The notes: a model not told the origin generated them from the letters alone. Counted from the stretch's first letter, positions 26,382 to 36,604 are shown. The stretch is 64,000 nucleotides of DNA from Chryseobacterium sp. POL2 (GCF_011058315.1 NZ_CP049298.1:62001-126000); one strand, 5' to 3'. Translations and numbers: made by a program.

Positions 26382-26870
26382 TTAAAAGAAAGCATAATAA
26401 AGTACTACCAAAAACATGGCCAATCCAATCATAAAGCTAAAACCTGCGCCATATATAAAGCCGATGAAAGCACCTTTCATAGAATTAAAAGCTTTTTTCT
26501 TGTCGCTGATGTCGTGCAAAAGCTCGCCAAGGAAAACGCCTAAAAGCATCCCAATAAGAAAGCCAAAAGGAATAGGGATTAAAAATATACCAGCTATAGT
26601 TCCGATAAAGGAGCCAATGCTTCCCCAGCGTGTTCCGCCATATTTTTTGTTGGTTCTTGCAGGAATGATATAATTAAGAATGCCTGAAATAATCGTTAAA
26701 CCCGAAAAAATCCAAACATATAACATTGGCATTTCTGAGTCGGTCCCGAATTTAAAAATTAAAAGTCCAGCAAGACTCACCACCAAACCAGGTAAAACTG
26801 GTAAAAAAGTGCCGAGAAGCCCAATAATTAATAAAATGATACTGAGTAAGCTAATCAGTCCAACATCCAT
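26382..26870 (-). CDS. DUF456 family membrane protein
   Basis: 162 residues with four or five hydrophobic helices and glycine-rich segments (GTFLPVLPGLVVSLAG and GTRWGSIGSFIGTIAG), typical of DUF456. It is an inner-membrane protein of unknown function. It sits upstream of the small lipoprotein and is divergent from the channel gene at 26939. Confidence 0.75.
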   Translation of the reverse strand: MDVGLISLLSIILLIIGLLGTFLPVLPGLVVSLAGLLIFKFGTDSEMPMLYVWIFSGLTIISGILNYIIPARTNKKYGGTRWGSIGSFIGTIAGIFLIPIPFGFLIGMLLGVFLGELLHDISDKKKAFNSMKGAFIGFIYGAGFSFMIGLAMFLVVLYYAFF

Positions 26871-26925
26871 ATTTTTATATTTGATATAAAAGTAAGGATT
26901 TTCGGTTAGGTGAAAAATAAATTGT

Positions 26926-26933
26926 TAATTTTG
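26926..26933 (+). promoter_or_regulatory. -7 box of the MscS gene, 5 bases before ATG
   Basis: TAATTTTG, then TCAAT, then the ATG at 26939. No clear TTG upstream. Confidence 0.45.
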
Positions 26934-26938
26934 TCAAT

Positions 26939-28204
26939 ATGAAAGACGAGTTGGACGATACCAAAGATTTTTTGCAAAATATCAGTGATCAGATTAATGT
27001 CTTTTTTGATCAGTATTTCCGCGGAGATATCGCTTGGATTTTTCAGGTGACCTGCAAGATTTTGGTTCTTTTGGGCTTTTTGTTTTTGATGGATTTTTTA
27101 ATAAAATTGGCTTTTAAACTGGTGTCCAACTATTTTTCGAAGCCCGAAAAATATCCATTTATTTATTCCTTATTCAAGGCGAAGTTTTTTAATTCTATTG
27201 CACATATTATTGCTTTGGGGCTTTGTACGTTTGCTTTAGATTCGATTTTTTATGCAGGTATGCACAGGATTACCAAAGGGGTTTTGGACAAGATTGTGGA
27301 TGTCGGCCAAGTGGTTGTTATCGCGGGATTGGGGCTTCGACTTTATAACGCCGTCGAAAATTATTATATCTTAGTCAAAGACAGTTACAAGTTGATCGCT
27401 TTTCGTGCAATTTCTCAAACGCTAAAGATTTTTGGAGGCGTTGTATTGCTTTTTATTGCGATAAAAATTATTTTCAATATCAGTTCGGGGACTATTTTAG
27501 GAAGTCTAGGGGCGATAACTGCGATGTTGGTTTTGGTTTTTAGAGATACCATTTTGGGCTTTGTAACGGGGATTCATGTGGCAACTTCCAGAAGTCTGAA
27601 AGTAGGCGACTGGATCGGAATTCCAAAATATAACCTCGAAGGAAATGTGATGGAAATAAGCCTACTGACAACTAAAATTTTGAACTTCGATAAAACCATT
27701 TCTACAGTTCCGACTTACGATTTGATGACCACAGAGATTCGAAATTATCAAGTAATGACCGAAGGTAATCTTCGTCGTATAAAGCGTTCAATGATTTTTA
27801 ATATTAAATCTTTCCATTTTTTGTCAGAAGAAGATCTTGATCGTTTAGAAAAAGTAAACTTAATTGCTGATTATATCAAATTAAAACGTTCCGAAATCGC
27901 CAAAGAACTTAATGATTATCATAATCCAGAAAATGATCTTAACCGCCAACAATTAACAAATATTGGTGTTTTTAGAAAATACGTCGAAACTTATCTCAAG
28001 CATAATCCTGATATCGAACAGAAAGAAATTATCCTCGTTCGACAACTAGAAAATACGCCGCAAGGTCTTCCATTGGAGATTTATTGCTTTACTATTTATT
28101 CGAATCTTGCGGATTATGAGCGTGTACAGTCCGATATTTTTGATCATCTTTTGGTAGGTGCTCAGGATTTCGGTTTAGAAATTATGCAAGTCAATAAAAT
28201 TTAA
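26939..28204 (+). CDS. Mechanosensitive ion channel, MscS family (YbdG-like)
   Basis: 421 residues. Four or five N-terminal membrane helices (about 30-200) lead into the pore-lining helix and the beta domain with [21 protein letters not shown] (about 191-211, split here for description), the classical MscS TM3 region. A long C-terminal cytoplasmic domain follows. These channels open under membrane tension and release solutes during hypo-osmotic shock. PdxJ follows after 22 bases in the same direction. Confidence 0.87.
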   Translation: MKDELDDTKDFLQNISDQINVFFDQYFRGDIAWIFQVTCKILVLLGFLFLMDFLIKLAFKLVSNYFSKPEKYPFIYSLFKAKFFNSIAHIIALGLCTFALDSIFYAGMHRITKGVLDKIVDVGQVVVIAGLGLRLYNAVENYYILVKDSYKLIAFRAISQTLKIFGGVVLLFIAIKIIFNISSGTILGSLGAITAMLVLVFRDTILGFVTGIHVATSRSLKVGDWIGIPKYNLEGNVMEISLLTTKILNFDKTISTVPTYDLMTTEIRNYQVMTEGNLRRIKRSMIFNIKSFHFLSEEDLDRLEKVNLIADYIKLKRSEIAKELNDYHNPENDLNRQQLTNIGVFRKYVETYLKHNPDIEQKEIILVRQLENTPQGLPLEIYCFTIYSNLADYERVQSDIFDHLLVGAQDFGLEIMQVNKI

Positions 28205-28226
28205 TCTTAATTATTTTAAACTTAAA

Positions 28227-28949
28227 ATGACAACAAAACTTAGTGTCAATATTAATAAAATAGCCACTTTGCGAAATGCTAGAGGGGGCGATGTGCCAAG
28301 TGTTACTCAAATTGCGGTGGATGCTCAAAAATTTGGCGCGCAAGGCATCACCATTCATCCACGTCCAGACGAAAGACACATCACGAGAAAAGATGTTTAT
28401 GATCTAAAGCCTTTGGTGACGACAGAGTTTAATATCGAAGGTAATCCGCATCCAGACTTTATCAAAATGGTTTTGGACGTGAAGCCAGAACAAGTCACGC
28501 TAGTGCCCGATGCTGATGATGCTATAACTTCTAATGCTGGTTGGGACTGCAAAACGCATTTGGATAAGTTGACGGATATTGTTGCTCAGTTTAAAAATGC
28601 GGGCATCCGTACATCCATTTTTTTGGATCCAAATCCAGAAATGGTGGAATGGGCGGCCAAAACAGGAACCGAGCGTATCGAACTTTATACCGAAGCTTAT
28701 GCAAAGCATTATCTAGAAAATAAAGAAGCTGCGATTAAAGATTATTACGAAACGGCTGTTAAAGCAACCGAATATAACTTGGGCATCAATGCTGGACATG
28801 ATTTGAGTTTAGAAAATTTAAAATATTTTTCAGATAATATCCCGAATCTTTTAGAAGTCTCTATCGGTCATGCTTTGATTTCTGAAGCTTTGTATATGGG
28901 ATTAGAAAACACGATACAAGCTTATCTGAAGCGTTTGGCGAAATGGTAA
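28227..28949 (+). CDS. pdxJ: Pyridoxine 5'-phosphate synthase
   Basis: 240 residues, full length. PdxJ joins 1-deoxyxylulose 5-phosphate and 3-amino-1-hydroxyacetone phosphate in the DXP-dependent vitamin B6 pathway. Visible are [17 protein letters not shown] at the N-terminus, HPRPDERHI with active-site His and Arg, the central Glu in NIEGNPH, and [10 protein letters not shown]-like [11 protein letters not shown] near the C-terminus with the second catalytic His. It probably shares a transcript with the channel gene. Confidence 0.95.
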   Translation: MTTKLSVNINKIATLRNARGGDVPSVTQIAVDAQKFGAQGITIHPRPDERHITRKDVYDLKPLVTTEFNIEGNPHPDFIKMVLDVKPEQVTLVPDADDAITSNAGWDCKTHLDKLTDIVAQFKNAGIRTSIFLDPNPEMVEWAAKTGTERIELYTEAYAKHYLENKEAAIKDYYETAVKATEYNLGINAGHDLSLENLKYFSDNIPNLLEVSIGHALISEALYMGLENTIQAYLKRLAKW

Positions 28950-28956
28950 ATTGTTA

Positions 28957-28982
28957 AGTTAGAAGTTAGAAGTTAGAAGTTG
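28957..28982 (+). repeat. Heptamer tandem repeat AGTTAGA
   Basis: Three full copies and a partial one between pdxJ and the hydrolase gene. It resembles the TTAGAA-rich repeat before pepE. Confidence 0.75.
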
Positions 28983-29027
28983 AAAATTCGGTTTTGAAAT
29001 TCAGAATCAAAAATTTAAAATCAAAAA

Positions 29028-29807
29028 ATGGAAATTTTACATTCAAAAATATATGGAGAAGACAAATCTGGAACGCCGCTTTTGGTATTGCATGGTTTGT
29101 TTGGGATGTTAGACAATTGGGGAAGTTTTGGAAAAGAATTTGGAGAGCTGATGCCAACACATTTGTTGGACCTTCGCAATCATGGACGCAGCTTCCATTC
29201 TCAGTCGATGACACACGATGATTTAGCGAATGATATTATGAATTACATGCAAGCGCATCATATCGAAAAAGTTTATCTGCTAGGGCATTCTTTAGGAGGA
29301 AAAGCCGTGATGCAATGTGCGATAAATTTCCCTGAAAAAGTTGAAAAATTGATTGTTGTTGATATTTCGCCAAAAGCTTATCCGCCACATCACCAAGGTA
29401 TTATAAAAGCCTTACAAACGGTTGATTTTTCTAAAGTAGAATCGCGTCATGATGTAGAAGAAGTGTTGAAGCAGTATATTCCAGAAACTTTTGTTATTCA
29501 GTTTTTGATGAAAAATTTGTATTGGAATGATGACAAAAAATTGGATTGGCGTTTTAACCTACAGACTTTAGCAGATAACTATACAGAATTTGTTTCTAAT
29601 GCTATTAAATTCGGTGTTTACAACGGACCAACATTATTTATTAAAGGGTCAAAATCCAATTATATTTTGCCTCAAGATGATTTTTTAATCAAGCAACAAT
29701 TCCCGAACTCTAGTTTGGCGGAAATTGCCAATGCGGCACATTGGGTACAAGCGAATAATCCTGTGGATTTTGCAACAGCGGTTAAGACATTTTTGTTTGA
29801 TAAATAA
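29028..29807 (+). CDS. Alpha/beta-fold hydrolase (YbfF-like esterase)
   Basis: 259 residues. The nucleophile elbow is GHSLGG (Ser about 90), the oxyanion segment is LHGLFGM, an acid lies in the cap-to-core region, and the catalytic His is in NAAHWVQA near 240. The segment LDLRNHGRS places it with YbfF/ABHD11-type acyl-CoA or general esterases. The physiological substrate is unknown. It starts 78 bases after pdxJ, behind a heptamer repeat. Confidence 0.83.
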   Translation: MEILHSKIYGEDKSGTPLLVLHGLFGMLDNWGSFGKEFGELMPTHLLDLRNHGRSFHSQSMTHDDLANDIMNYMQAHHIEKVYLLGHSLGGKAVMQCAINFPEKVEKLIVVDISPKAYPPHHQGIIKALQTVDFSKVESRHDVEEVLKQYIPETFVIQFLMKNLYWNDDKKLDWRFNLQTLADNYTEFVSNAIKFGVYNGPTLFIKGSKSNYILPQDDFLIKQQFPNSSLAEIANAAHWVQANNPVDFATAVKTFLFDK

Positions 29808-29834
29808 GAAATTTTAATTTAGAGTTTCAATGCG

Positions 29835-29842
29835 TATCTTTG
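29835..29842 (+). promoter_or_regulatory. -7 box of the epimerase-ligase operon
   Basis: TATCTTTG, 29 bases before the TTG start at 29872. Confidence 0.45.
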
Positions 29843-29871
29843 TCGGGATTTGATTAATTAATAACAACAGA

Positions 29872-30900
29872 TTGGAGGCACATCCACAAGATCAATTTAT
29901 TTTAGTAACGGGAGCAACAGGCATTTTGGGGCGCGTTATTGTTTTGGAACTTCTGAAACAAGGTAGAAAAGTACGAGCTACAAAACGTCCTAATAGCGAT
30001 ACAAAAGACGTGTTAAACTCGTTTAAGTTTTACACAGAGCAGCCCGATTTTTATTTTAATCAAATTGAATGGATTGATACCGATTTTAATGATGTTTTTT
30101 CTTTAGAACAAAGTCTACAACAAGTTTCCGAAGTTTATCATTGTGCTGCAAAAGTCAGCTTTCATCCGAAAGATCGCGACAAAATGTACAAAACCAATAT
30201 CGAAGGCACCAAAAATCTTTTGTATGCCACTCAAGATTCTTCGGTTGAGAAGTTTTGTTTTGTGAGTTCCATCGCAGTTTTGGATGGTTTTAATGAAGAT
30301 GGTTTTCAGGACGAAACTTGCGATTATAACTCTAAGTTCGAGCATTCTTCTTATGCCAAGTCCAAGCATTTTTCTGAAATGGAAATTTGGCGTTCCGCGG
30401 CAGAAGGCCTTAATGTGGTGATTGTCAATCCAGGAATTATCATAGGTTCTGGAAACTGGAAATCGAGTAGTGGTGAGATGTTTGGACAATTGGCGAAATC
30501 AAATTTTTCTACAGAAGGTTCGTCGGCTTATATCGATGTTCGCGATGTTGCTAATATTGCCATTTGTCTGATGGATTCTAATGTTTTTAGTGAGAGATTT
30601 GCTTTGGTTTCAGAAAATGTTAAAAACGAAATTGTTGCAAATAAAGTACGGCACACCGTTGGAAAATCGTCCGTTAGCATTATTTCTAAATCGATTTTAA
30701 ATATTGGAAAAGCGCTTAATTTTCTTTTAGGATGGCTTATACCAAGCCTTAAAATGGCCAATAAAGTCAACATAGAAGCCATAACTTCCGAATCCAAAAT
30801 CAGCAACAAAAAAATTAAAAAACAATTGGATTATCAGTTTATTCCAGTCATGGAAAGCCTCGATTTCCATTTGAAAAATTATATACAAGATCAACGATGA
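29872..30900 (+). CDS. NAD(P)-dependent epimerase/dehydratase family protein
   Basis: 342 residues, starting at TTG (no ATG lies before the nucleotide-binding motif). It is an extended short-chain dehydrogenase: TGATGILGR binds the cofactor, CAAKVSF follows, and YAKSK carries the catalytic Tyr and Lys. The last four bases overlap the acyl-CoA ligase start (ATGA), so the two are translated together. The pairing suggests that it reduces or isomerises a lipid or isoprenoid intermediate; this is inferred from context only. Confidence 0.82.
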   Translation: MEAHPQDQFILVTGATGILGRVIVLELLKQGRKVRATKRPNSDTKDVLNSFKFYTEQPDFYFNQIEWIDTDFNDVFSLEQSLQQVSEVYHCAAKVSFHPKDRDKMYKTNIEGTKNLLYATQDSSVEKFCFVSSIAVLDGFNEDGFQDETCDYNSKFEHSSYAKSKHFSEMEIWRSAAEGLNVVIVNPGIIIGSGNWKSSSGEMFGQLAKSNFSTEGSSAYIDVRDVANIAICLMDSNVFSERFALVSENVKNEIVANKVRHTVGKSSVSIISKSILNIGKALNFLLGWLIPSLKMANKVNIEAITSESKISNKKIKKQLDYQFIPVMESLDFHLKNYIQDQR

Positions 30901-32657
30901 ATATTGCGAATTTCCTAATAACGAATGCACAAAACTATCCTTTAAAACAAGCGATTGGCTTCAAAAGTGGCGCCGGTTGGTCGCATATTACATGGCGGAA
31001 ATTCAAAACGGTGGTTTTCAAAACCGCAAATGCTTTGAAGGAGGCTGGCATCCAGAAAGGAGATCGCGTGGCAATCTATTCCGACAACTCAGCGGAGTGG
31101 ATTACGATGGATTTGGCAATTCTCGCCATAGGTGCGGTTACGGTACCAATCTATGCGACCAATACGAAGGATCAGGCAAAATACGTGGTTCAGGATAGTG
31201 GTGCCAAAATGATTTTAACGGGCAACAAAGAGCAATATGACAATGCTATTGCGATGTTGGAAGAATGTCCAAATTTGGAAAAAATCATTGTTACCAAAAC
31301 CTACGAACGTCTTATCCATGAGCAGAGTTTTCATCTTCAGAAGTTTATATTAAAAGCCAGCGAGCAATTGGAAATCGAAGATATGGCAGAAGATGATATC
31401 GCAACCATTATCTACACATCGGGGACAACTGGCGTTCCGAAAGGAGTTGTGTTGATGCATTCTAATTTTGTGAAAGCTTTTGATGCCCATTTTGAATTTT
31501 TTAAATTTAAAAATTTCGAGGATGAACATTCGTTTGCATTTTTGCCATTAACACACGTTTTTGAAAGAAGCTGGACATTGCTATCCTTGTATGGTGGTGC
31601 TAAAGTTTCGTTTTTGACAAATACCAAAACGATTGCAGAAGAACTTCCGATTGTAAAACCAACGATGATGTGTTCTGTTCCTAGATTTTATCAGAAAATT
31701 TACATTAAAATTCAGGAAACCATCAAAAATTCTTCACCAGCCAAACAGAAGATTTTCAATTGGGCATTGGCTATTGGGGCAGAATATCACGAATTAAAAC
31801 GATTAGAAAAGTCAATTCCATTGGGATTGTCTGTAAAATATAATGTTGCCAACAGCTTAGTTTTCAAAAAAATTAAAAACCAACTAGGTGGGAAACTTTG
31901 GTTTATGCCATGTGGCGGCGCTTCGATATCGCCTGAGATTGCTAAGTTTTTTGACGCGTTGGGCATTCATTTAACCATTGGCTACGGTTTGACAGAGACT
32001 ACGGCAACTTTGGCGCTTTATCCATTAACCAACTTTGTTTATGGAACAACTGGACGTGCTTTGCCTGGTGTTCAACTTAAAATTGGGGACAATGAAGAAA
32101 TTCTTGCAAAAGGTAATGGTATTATGAAAGGTTATTACAACCGTCCCGAAGAGACAGCAGCGGTTTTCACAGAAGATGGCTGGTTCCGCACGGGCGATTG
32201 CGGAACGATTGACAAAGATGGAAATCTAACAATTACAGACCGCATCAAGGATTTGATGAAGACATCCAACGGAAAATACATTTCGCCACAAGCTATCGAA
32301 AACCTTTTGACCAACGATGCTTTTGTACAGCAAGCAGTTCTTGTTGCGGAAGGACGCTCGTATGTAACCGCGATTATTGTTCCGAATTTTGAGACTTTGG
32401 ATGACATGGCAAAACAGCAAAATATTACATGCTCGTCGCACGAAGAACTGATTGAAAATCCCAAAATCATTGAATTTTATAATTCAAAAATTAATGAGCT
32501 TCAAAAGGATTTGGCGGATTACGAAAAAATCAAAAAAATAACATTATTACCTCGAGATTTTCAAATGGATTTGGGAGAAATGACTCCTACTCTTAAAGTA
32601 AGACGAAAAGTCGTTTTGGAAAAATACAGCAAGCTTATCGAAAAAATGTATAACTAA
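30897..32657 (+). CDS. Long-chain fatty acid-CoA ligase (AMP-forming)
   Basis: 586 residues. ANL superfamily: the phosphate loop YTSGTTGVPKGV (near 174), GYGLTETT, WFRTGDCG and DRIKDLMKTSNGKYISP, in which the late Lys region governs adenylation. It would activate fatty acids to acyl-AMP and then acyl-CoA, in the cytoplasm or at the membrane. Its ATG overlaps the stop of the epimerase gene. The length and the WRKF N-terminal segment match bacterial FadD15-like ligases. Confidence 0.9.
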   Translation: MNIANFLITNAQNYPLKQAIGFKSGAGWSHITWRKFKTVVFKTANALKEAGIQKGDRVAIYSDNSAEWITMDLAILAIGAVTVPIYATNTKDQAKYVVQDSGAKMILTGNKEQYDNAIAMLEECPNLEKIIVTKTYERLIHEQSFHLQKFILKASEQLEIEDMAEDDIATIIYTSGTTGVPKGVVLMHSNFVKAFDAHFEFFKFKNFEDEHSFAFLPLTHVFERSWTLLSLYGGAKVSFLTNTKTIAEELPIVKPTMMCSVPRFYQKIYIKIQETIKNSSPAKQKIFNWALAIGAEYHELKRLEKSIPLGLSVKYNVANSLVFKKIKNQLGGKLWFMPCGGASISPEIAKFFDALGIHLTIGYGLTETTATLALYPLTNFVYGTTGRALPGVQLKIGDNEEILAKGNGIMKGYYNRPEETAAVFTEDGWFRTGDCGTIDKDGNLTITDRIKDLMKTSNGKYISPQAIENLLTNDAFVQQAVLVAEGRSYVTAIIVPNFETLDDMAKQQNITCSSHEELIENPKIIEFYNSKINELQKDLADYEKIKKITLLPRDFQMDLGEMTPTLKVRRKVVLEKYSKLIEKMYN

Positions 32658-32733
32658 TTGTAGTTTGACTTTACGAAGTCGAAGCCACAATACAACGATA
32701 AGGAAAATCAATAATTAAAATAAAATAGAAAAA

Positions 32734-33792
32734 GTGGAAAGCCAATTTTTAGGAAATAAAGATTTTAAAATTACTAACCAAAACGTGACAGAATCTTGTC
32801 CTTCGAATATTGCGATTATTAAATATTGGGGAAAATATGAAAATCAAATTCCAGCTAATCCCAGCATTAGTTATACTTTGAATCATTGCAAAACCAATAC
32901 TTCAATGGAGTTTGTGGCTGGCGAAGCTTTTTCTGTTCAGACTTTTTTATCAGGAAACGAAGAGAAAAAATTCGCTGAAAAAATAGAAAAATATTTTAAA
33001 AGTATTGAAGTTTATCTTCCGTGGATTCTTCAAGGAAAATACATTATTAAGACCGAAAATACATTTCCACACAGCTCGGGAATTGCAAGTTCTGCATCAG
33101 GTTTTGGTGCCATTGCAAAATGTTTGATGACTTTGGATGAAGTGTTTAATCCAGAAGCTTATTCATTAGAATTCAAAATCCAGAAAGCGTCTTTTTTAGC
33201 AAGATTAGGAAGCGGAAGTGCTTGTCGTAGCTTGTATAACGGACTAGTTGTTTGGGGAAAAACGCAGGAACTTGCGACGAGTTCTGATCTATTTGCAGTG
33301 GCATATCCGAATGAGGAAATTCATCCAATATTCAAAAATTTTAATGATTGGGTATTGTTGATTCATGAAGGTGAAAAAAGCGTATCCTCAACGGTTGGAC
33401 ATGGTTTGATGACTACCAATCCTTATGCAGAAAGACGTTTCCAAGAAGCGCACGAAAATTTTGAAAAACTGAAAAGTATTCTAGCAACTGGAGATTTGGA
33501 AGCGTTCATAAAATTAACAGAGCATGAGGCTTTAACGCTTCACGCGATGATGATGATGAGCGATCCTGCTTTCATTTTGATGAAAACGGGGACTTTAGAA
33601 GTCATTAATAGAATTTGGGATTTCCGTAGAATTACTGGTTTGCCGTTATTTTTTACCTTGGATGCAGGGGCAAATGTCCATTTGTTATTTCCGAACGATT
33701 TGCAACAAGACAAAATTGAAAATTTCATCAATCAAGATTTATTACAATTTACCCAAAAAGGTGGCGTTGTAAAAGATGTGATGCAGTTTTAA
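32734..33792 (+). CDS. mvaD: Diphosphomevalonate decarboxylase
   Basis: 352 residues from a GTG start. It converts mevalonate diphosphate to isopentenyl diphosphate with ATP, the last step of the mevalonate pathway. The signature IKYWGK is at about 29-34, the GHMP-kinase glycine loop is SSGIASSASGFGA, the catalytic Asp lies in FTLDAGANVH, and GSGSACRS is the other conserved loop. Flavobacteria make isoprenoids by this route, so the gene supports the assignment of the organism. It probably has its own promoter. Confidence 0.94.
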   Translation: MESQFLGNKDFKITNQNVTESCPSNIAIIKYWGKYENQIPANPSISYTLNHCKTNTSMEFVAGEAFSVQTFLSGNEEKKFAEKIEKYFKSIEVYLPWILQGKYIIKTENTFPHSSGIASSASGFGAIAKCLMTLDEVFNPEAYSLEFKIQKASFLARLGSGSACRSLYNGLVVWGKTQELATSSDLFAVAYPNEEIHPIFKNFNDWVLLIHEGEKSVSSTVGHGLMTTNPYAERRFQEAHENFEKLKSILATGDLEAFIKLTEHEALTLHAMMMMSDPAFILMKTGTLEVINRIWDFRRITGLPLFFTLDAGANVHLLFPNDLQQDKIENFINQDLLQFTQKGGVVKDVMQF

Positions 33793-33801
33793 TCCTAGTT
33801 T

Positions 33802-34179
33802 TTAATGGGAGTATCCACTTACAAAACTAATAATCATGATGCAGAGAACGATTGCCGAAATAATAACGTAAGTGTAATCTTTCTCTTTCAAGTAACCGAT
33901 TAGCGCAAAAATAATTCGCATCAACGGTGTAAGAATTAAAATTAATATTCCGAGTTGGATAATGCCAATTCCTTCAAAATTGGTTAAAGATGTCCAAAAA
34001 GTTTGCCATACATGATCTGTTGGCGTGCTAAGATCTTTATAATTTTCAGGCATTTTGAAGCCTTCCAGATACAATTTTATAAAACCAATTAATGACGTTA
34101 TAACTGACAAAATAACCCCAAGACGGAGCAGATTGCCAACAGAACGATTAAGGTCGATGTCTGTAAATTCTTTTTTCAT
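33802..34179 (-). CDS. DUF1634 family membrane protein
   Basis: 125 residues with three hydrophobic segments. DUF1634 genes commonly sit beside TauE/SafE permeases, as here, where the start overlaps the end of the permease gene by four bases. The function is unknown; it may be an accessory subunit of the permease. Confidence 0.8.
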   Translation of the reverse strand: MKKEFTDIDLNRSVGNLLRLGVILSVITSLIGFIKLYLEGFKMPENYKDLSTPTDHVWQTFWTSLTNFEGIGIIQLGILILILTPLMRIIFALIGYLKEKDYTYVIISAIVLCIMIISFVSGYSH

Positions 34180-35006
34180 TTAAAATTATTAGTTACACCG
34201 TTATACATCATATATATTGACAAAATTGTAATGACAATCGCGAAAAAAGTTTTCAGTTTTTTAGTTTTAGAAACCATCAAAGTTTTAGAACCAATAAAAC
34301 TTCCTACAACAACGCCAATAAGAACAGGCGCTACAATTACAGGAATAATTTCCCCACGTTGAAAAAAGATTAAAGCACCGGCTACAGCCGTTACGCCAAT
34401 CATAAAATTACTCGTCGTGGTAGAAACTTTGAAGGGCAATCTCATCATATTATCCATGGCTAAAACCTTCAACGCGCCAGAGCCAATTCCTAAAAGTCCA
34501 GACATAGCACCTGCGAACATCATCATAAAAAATCCTGGAATTGTATGTCGGGCCGAATATTTTTTAATAACGCCTTTATCAGGAAAAGTGCCATAAAGTT
34601 TTAGTTTGTGTTCTAGACTGCCTTCGATAAGTGGTTCCTGATGGTCGGGCTTTCCTTTAAGATTTAGAATAACTGTTAAAATCAAAATACTTGCGAAGAT
34701 GATTCCTATGGTATTGGGATTTAACATTCCTGATACCAAAGCTCCCAAAATAGCGCCCGCGGTTGTGGCAATTTCTAAGAACATCCCAATCCGCATATTT
34801 GTAAAACCTTCTTTTACAAAAGCTACGGCTGCACCAGAAGATGTTCCGATGACTGATATCAAAGAAGCGCCAATCGCATAATGCATAGGTACGCCGAAAC
34901 CTAATGTTAAAAGCGGGATAATAATGACGCCGCCGCCTAATCCTGTTAACGATCCCAAAAGTCCTGCTGCGACCGCGCCTAAGAATAAAATGATGATTTC
35001 CGTCAT
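34176..35006 (-). CDS. TauE/SafE family sulfite or anion permease
   Basis: 276 residues with about eight membrane helices in two halves. The repeated motif GSLTGLGGGVIIIPLL (about 18-33) and GLLGIGSGALKV (about 168-180) is the TauE family hallmark. Such permeases export sulfite or related sulfur or carboxylate anions across the inner membrane. It forms an operon with DUF1634 (ATGA overlap) behind a well-formed leaderless promoter. Confidence 0.88.
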   Translation of the reverse strand: MTEIIILFLGAVAAGLLGSLTGLGGGVIIIPLLTLGFGVPMHYAIGASLISVIGTSSGAAVAFVKEGFTNMRIGMFLEIATTAGAILGALVSGMLNPNTIGIIFASILILTVILNLKGKPDHQEPLIEGSLEHKLKLYGTFPDKGVIKKYSARHTIPGFFMMMFAGAMSGLLGIGSGALKVLAMDNMMRLPFKVSTTTSNFMIGVTAVAGALIFFQRGEIIPVIVAPVLIGVVVGSFIGSKTLMVSKTKKLKTFFAIVITILSIYMMYNGVTNNFK

Positions 35007-35010
35007 GCCA

Positions 35011-35041
35011 CAAATATAATTCTAATGCTTTGTTTTTACAA
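35011..35041 (-). promoter_or_regulatory. Promoter of the TauE-DUF1634 operon (predicted leaderless)
   Basis: On the minus strand: TTG at 35041-35039, 20 bases, TATATTTG at 35018-35011, then TGGC and the ATG at 35006. Confidence 0.7.
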
Positions 35042-35091
35042 GATAATCGGGATTTTTCTCAGGGAAACTTTAGGTTCTTGTTTTTCTTCGG

Positions 35092-35099
35092 TATATTTG
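35092..35099 (+). promoter_or_regulatory. -7 box of the YjdM-purK pair
   Basis: TATATTTG, 26 bases before the ATG at 35126. Confidence 0.45.
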
Positions 35100-35125
35100 G
35101 GCTACAAATTTTAAAATTCTAAAAA

Positions 35126-35458
35126 ATGAGCGATACACATATTTGCCCAAAATGTCAGTCGGAGTACACTTATGAAAACGGAAATCTTATGACTTGTTCA
35201 CAATGTTTCCACGAATGGGATCCCGCAGAAATTGATATGGAAAGCAAAATTCTCGATGCCAATGGAAACGAATTACAAAATGGAGACTCTGTCGTTGTTG
35301 TAAAAGATCTTCCCGTAAAAGGTGCTCCAAAACCTGTGAAAGCAGGAACTAAAGTGAAAAATATTCGCCTTAATCCAGATAGCGATCATAATATCGATTG
35401 CAAAATTGATGGTTTCGGATCCATGGCTTTGAAGTCAGAATTTGTCAAAAAAGCTTAA
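35126..35458 (+). CDS. Zinc-ribbon protein YjdM (PhnA) family
   Basis: 110 residues. An N-terminal zinc ribbon with two Cys pairs (CPKCQSEY and CSQCFHEW) is followed by an SH3-like beta domain ([14 protein letters not shown]). It was historically named PhnA for alkylphosphonate genes, but it is not a phosphonoacetate hydrolase and its function is uncertain. PurK starts 36 bases downstream. Confidence 0.88.
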   Translation: MSDTHICPKCQSEYTYENGNLMTCSQCFHEWDPAEIDMESKILDANGNELQNGDSVVVVKDLPVKGAPKPVKAGTKVKNIRLNPDSDHNIDCKIDGFGSMALKSEFVKKA

Positions 35459-35494
35459 GAATTCTTTTAAATCAAATAAAAAGTAAAAAGTAAA

Positions 35495-36604
35495 ATGAAA
35501 ATCGGAATTCTTGGAGGCGGACAACTGGGACGTATGTTTATACAAAATGCTTTGAAATATGACGACGAATTTTATACAATAGATCCCTCTGCTGATGCGC
35601 CTTGCCACAATATTTCTTATTTCACGAAAGCTAGTTTTAATGACTATCAATCGGTTTTGGATTTCGGAAAAGATAAAGATGTTGTCACCATAGAGATAGA
35701 ACATGTTAATGCGCTTGCTCTGGAAGAATTGGAAAAACAAGGTGTAAAAGTGGTTCCTAATTCTCAAATTATTAAAACCATTCAGCAGAAAATTCTTCAA
35801 AAAGAATTTTACAAAATACATGACATTCCATCGCCAGATTTCGAAATTATGGATGGCACTTCCGATGAAATAAAAATGCCTTTTCCTTTCGTGCAAAAGC
35901 TTAACACAGGAGGCTATGATGGCAAAGGGGTTCAGCTGATCAAAGATGCTAACGATTTGGCAAAGCTTTGGGTGGAAGATTCTGTTTTAGAAAAATTGGT
36001 CGATATTGATAAAGAATTATCAGTAATTGTGGCTAAAAATGAGAATGGTGAAACCAAAACTTTTCCCGTAACAGAAATGGTTGCCGATCCAAAATTGAAT
36101 TTGCTGGATTTTAATATTTGTCCAACCAACATTAGCGACGATGTAGCAAGGCAGATAGAAGCGATTACTGAAAAATTCTTAGCAGTTGTCGATTCGCCAG
36201 GACTTTTCGCCATCGAGTTATTTTTGGACACGGAAGGCAAAGTTTGGGTTAACGAAACCGCGCCAAGACTTCATAATTCGGGACATCAAAGTCAAGAAGG
36301 AAATGCCAATTCTCAGTTTGAGCAGATGTACCGCGTGGTGACCAATGCGCCTTTGGCAGATACCGACACGTTTGGTTTTTCGGGCATGTTAAACCTTGTC
36401 GGTGCAGAAAATTTTTCAGGAAAAGTCATTTATGAAGGTTTGGAAAATGTTCTCAAAATGCCGAAAACTTATGTTCACCTTTATGGAAAAACGGAAACAA
36501 AACCTGGACGAAAAATGGGACATATCAATGTTTTGGCGGATTCTCGTGAAGAATTGTTGGAAAAACTGATTCAGATTAAAACAATGATTAGGGTAAAAGC
36601 TTAG
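35495..36604 (+). CDS. purK: 5-(carboxyamino)imidazole ribonucleotide synthase
   Basis: 369 residues. PurK uses ATP and bicarbonate to convert AIR to N5-CAIR in purine synthesis; its partner PurE is in the same window at 49670. The ATP-grasp fold shows MKIGILGGGQLGRM at the N-terminus, QKLNTGGYDGKGV in the ATP lid, and the metal-binding NETAPRLHNSGHQSQ. A 14-base-pair hairpin follows it. Confidence 0.95.
   Translation: MKIGILGGGQLGRMFIQNALKYDDEFYTIDPSADAPCHNISYFTKASFNDYQSVLDFGKDKDVVTIEIEHVNALALEELEKQGVKVVPNSQIIKTIQQKILQKEFYKIHDIPSPDFEIMDGTSDEIKMPFPFVQKLNTGGYDGKGVQLIKDANDLAKLWVEDSVLEKLVDIDKELSVIVAKNENGETKTFPVTEMVADPKLNLLDFNICPTNISDDVARQIEAITEKFLAVVDSPGLFAIELFLDTEGKVWVNETAPRLHNSGHQSQEGNANSQFEQMYRVVTNAPLADTDTFGFSGMLNLVGAENFSGKVIYEGLENVLKMPKTYVHLYGKTETKPGRKMGHINVLADSREELLEKLIQIKTMIRVKA

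Noticed and set aside
34657-35013. Minus-strand ORF of 118 codons overlapping the TauE gene in another frame
   Set aside because: It is Arg/His-rich with no family features and lies wholly within the well-supported TauE gene region.
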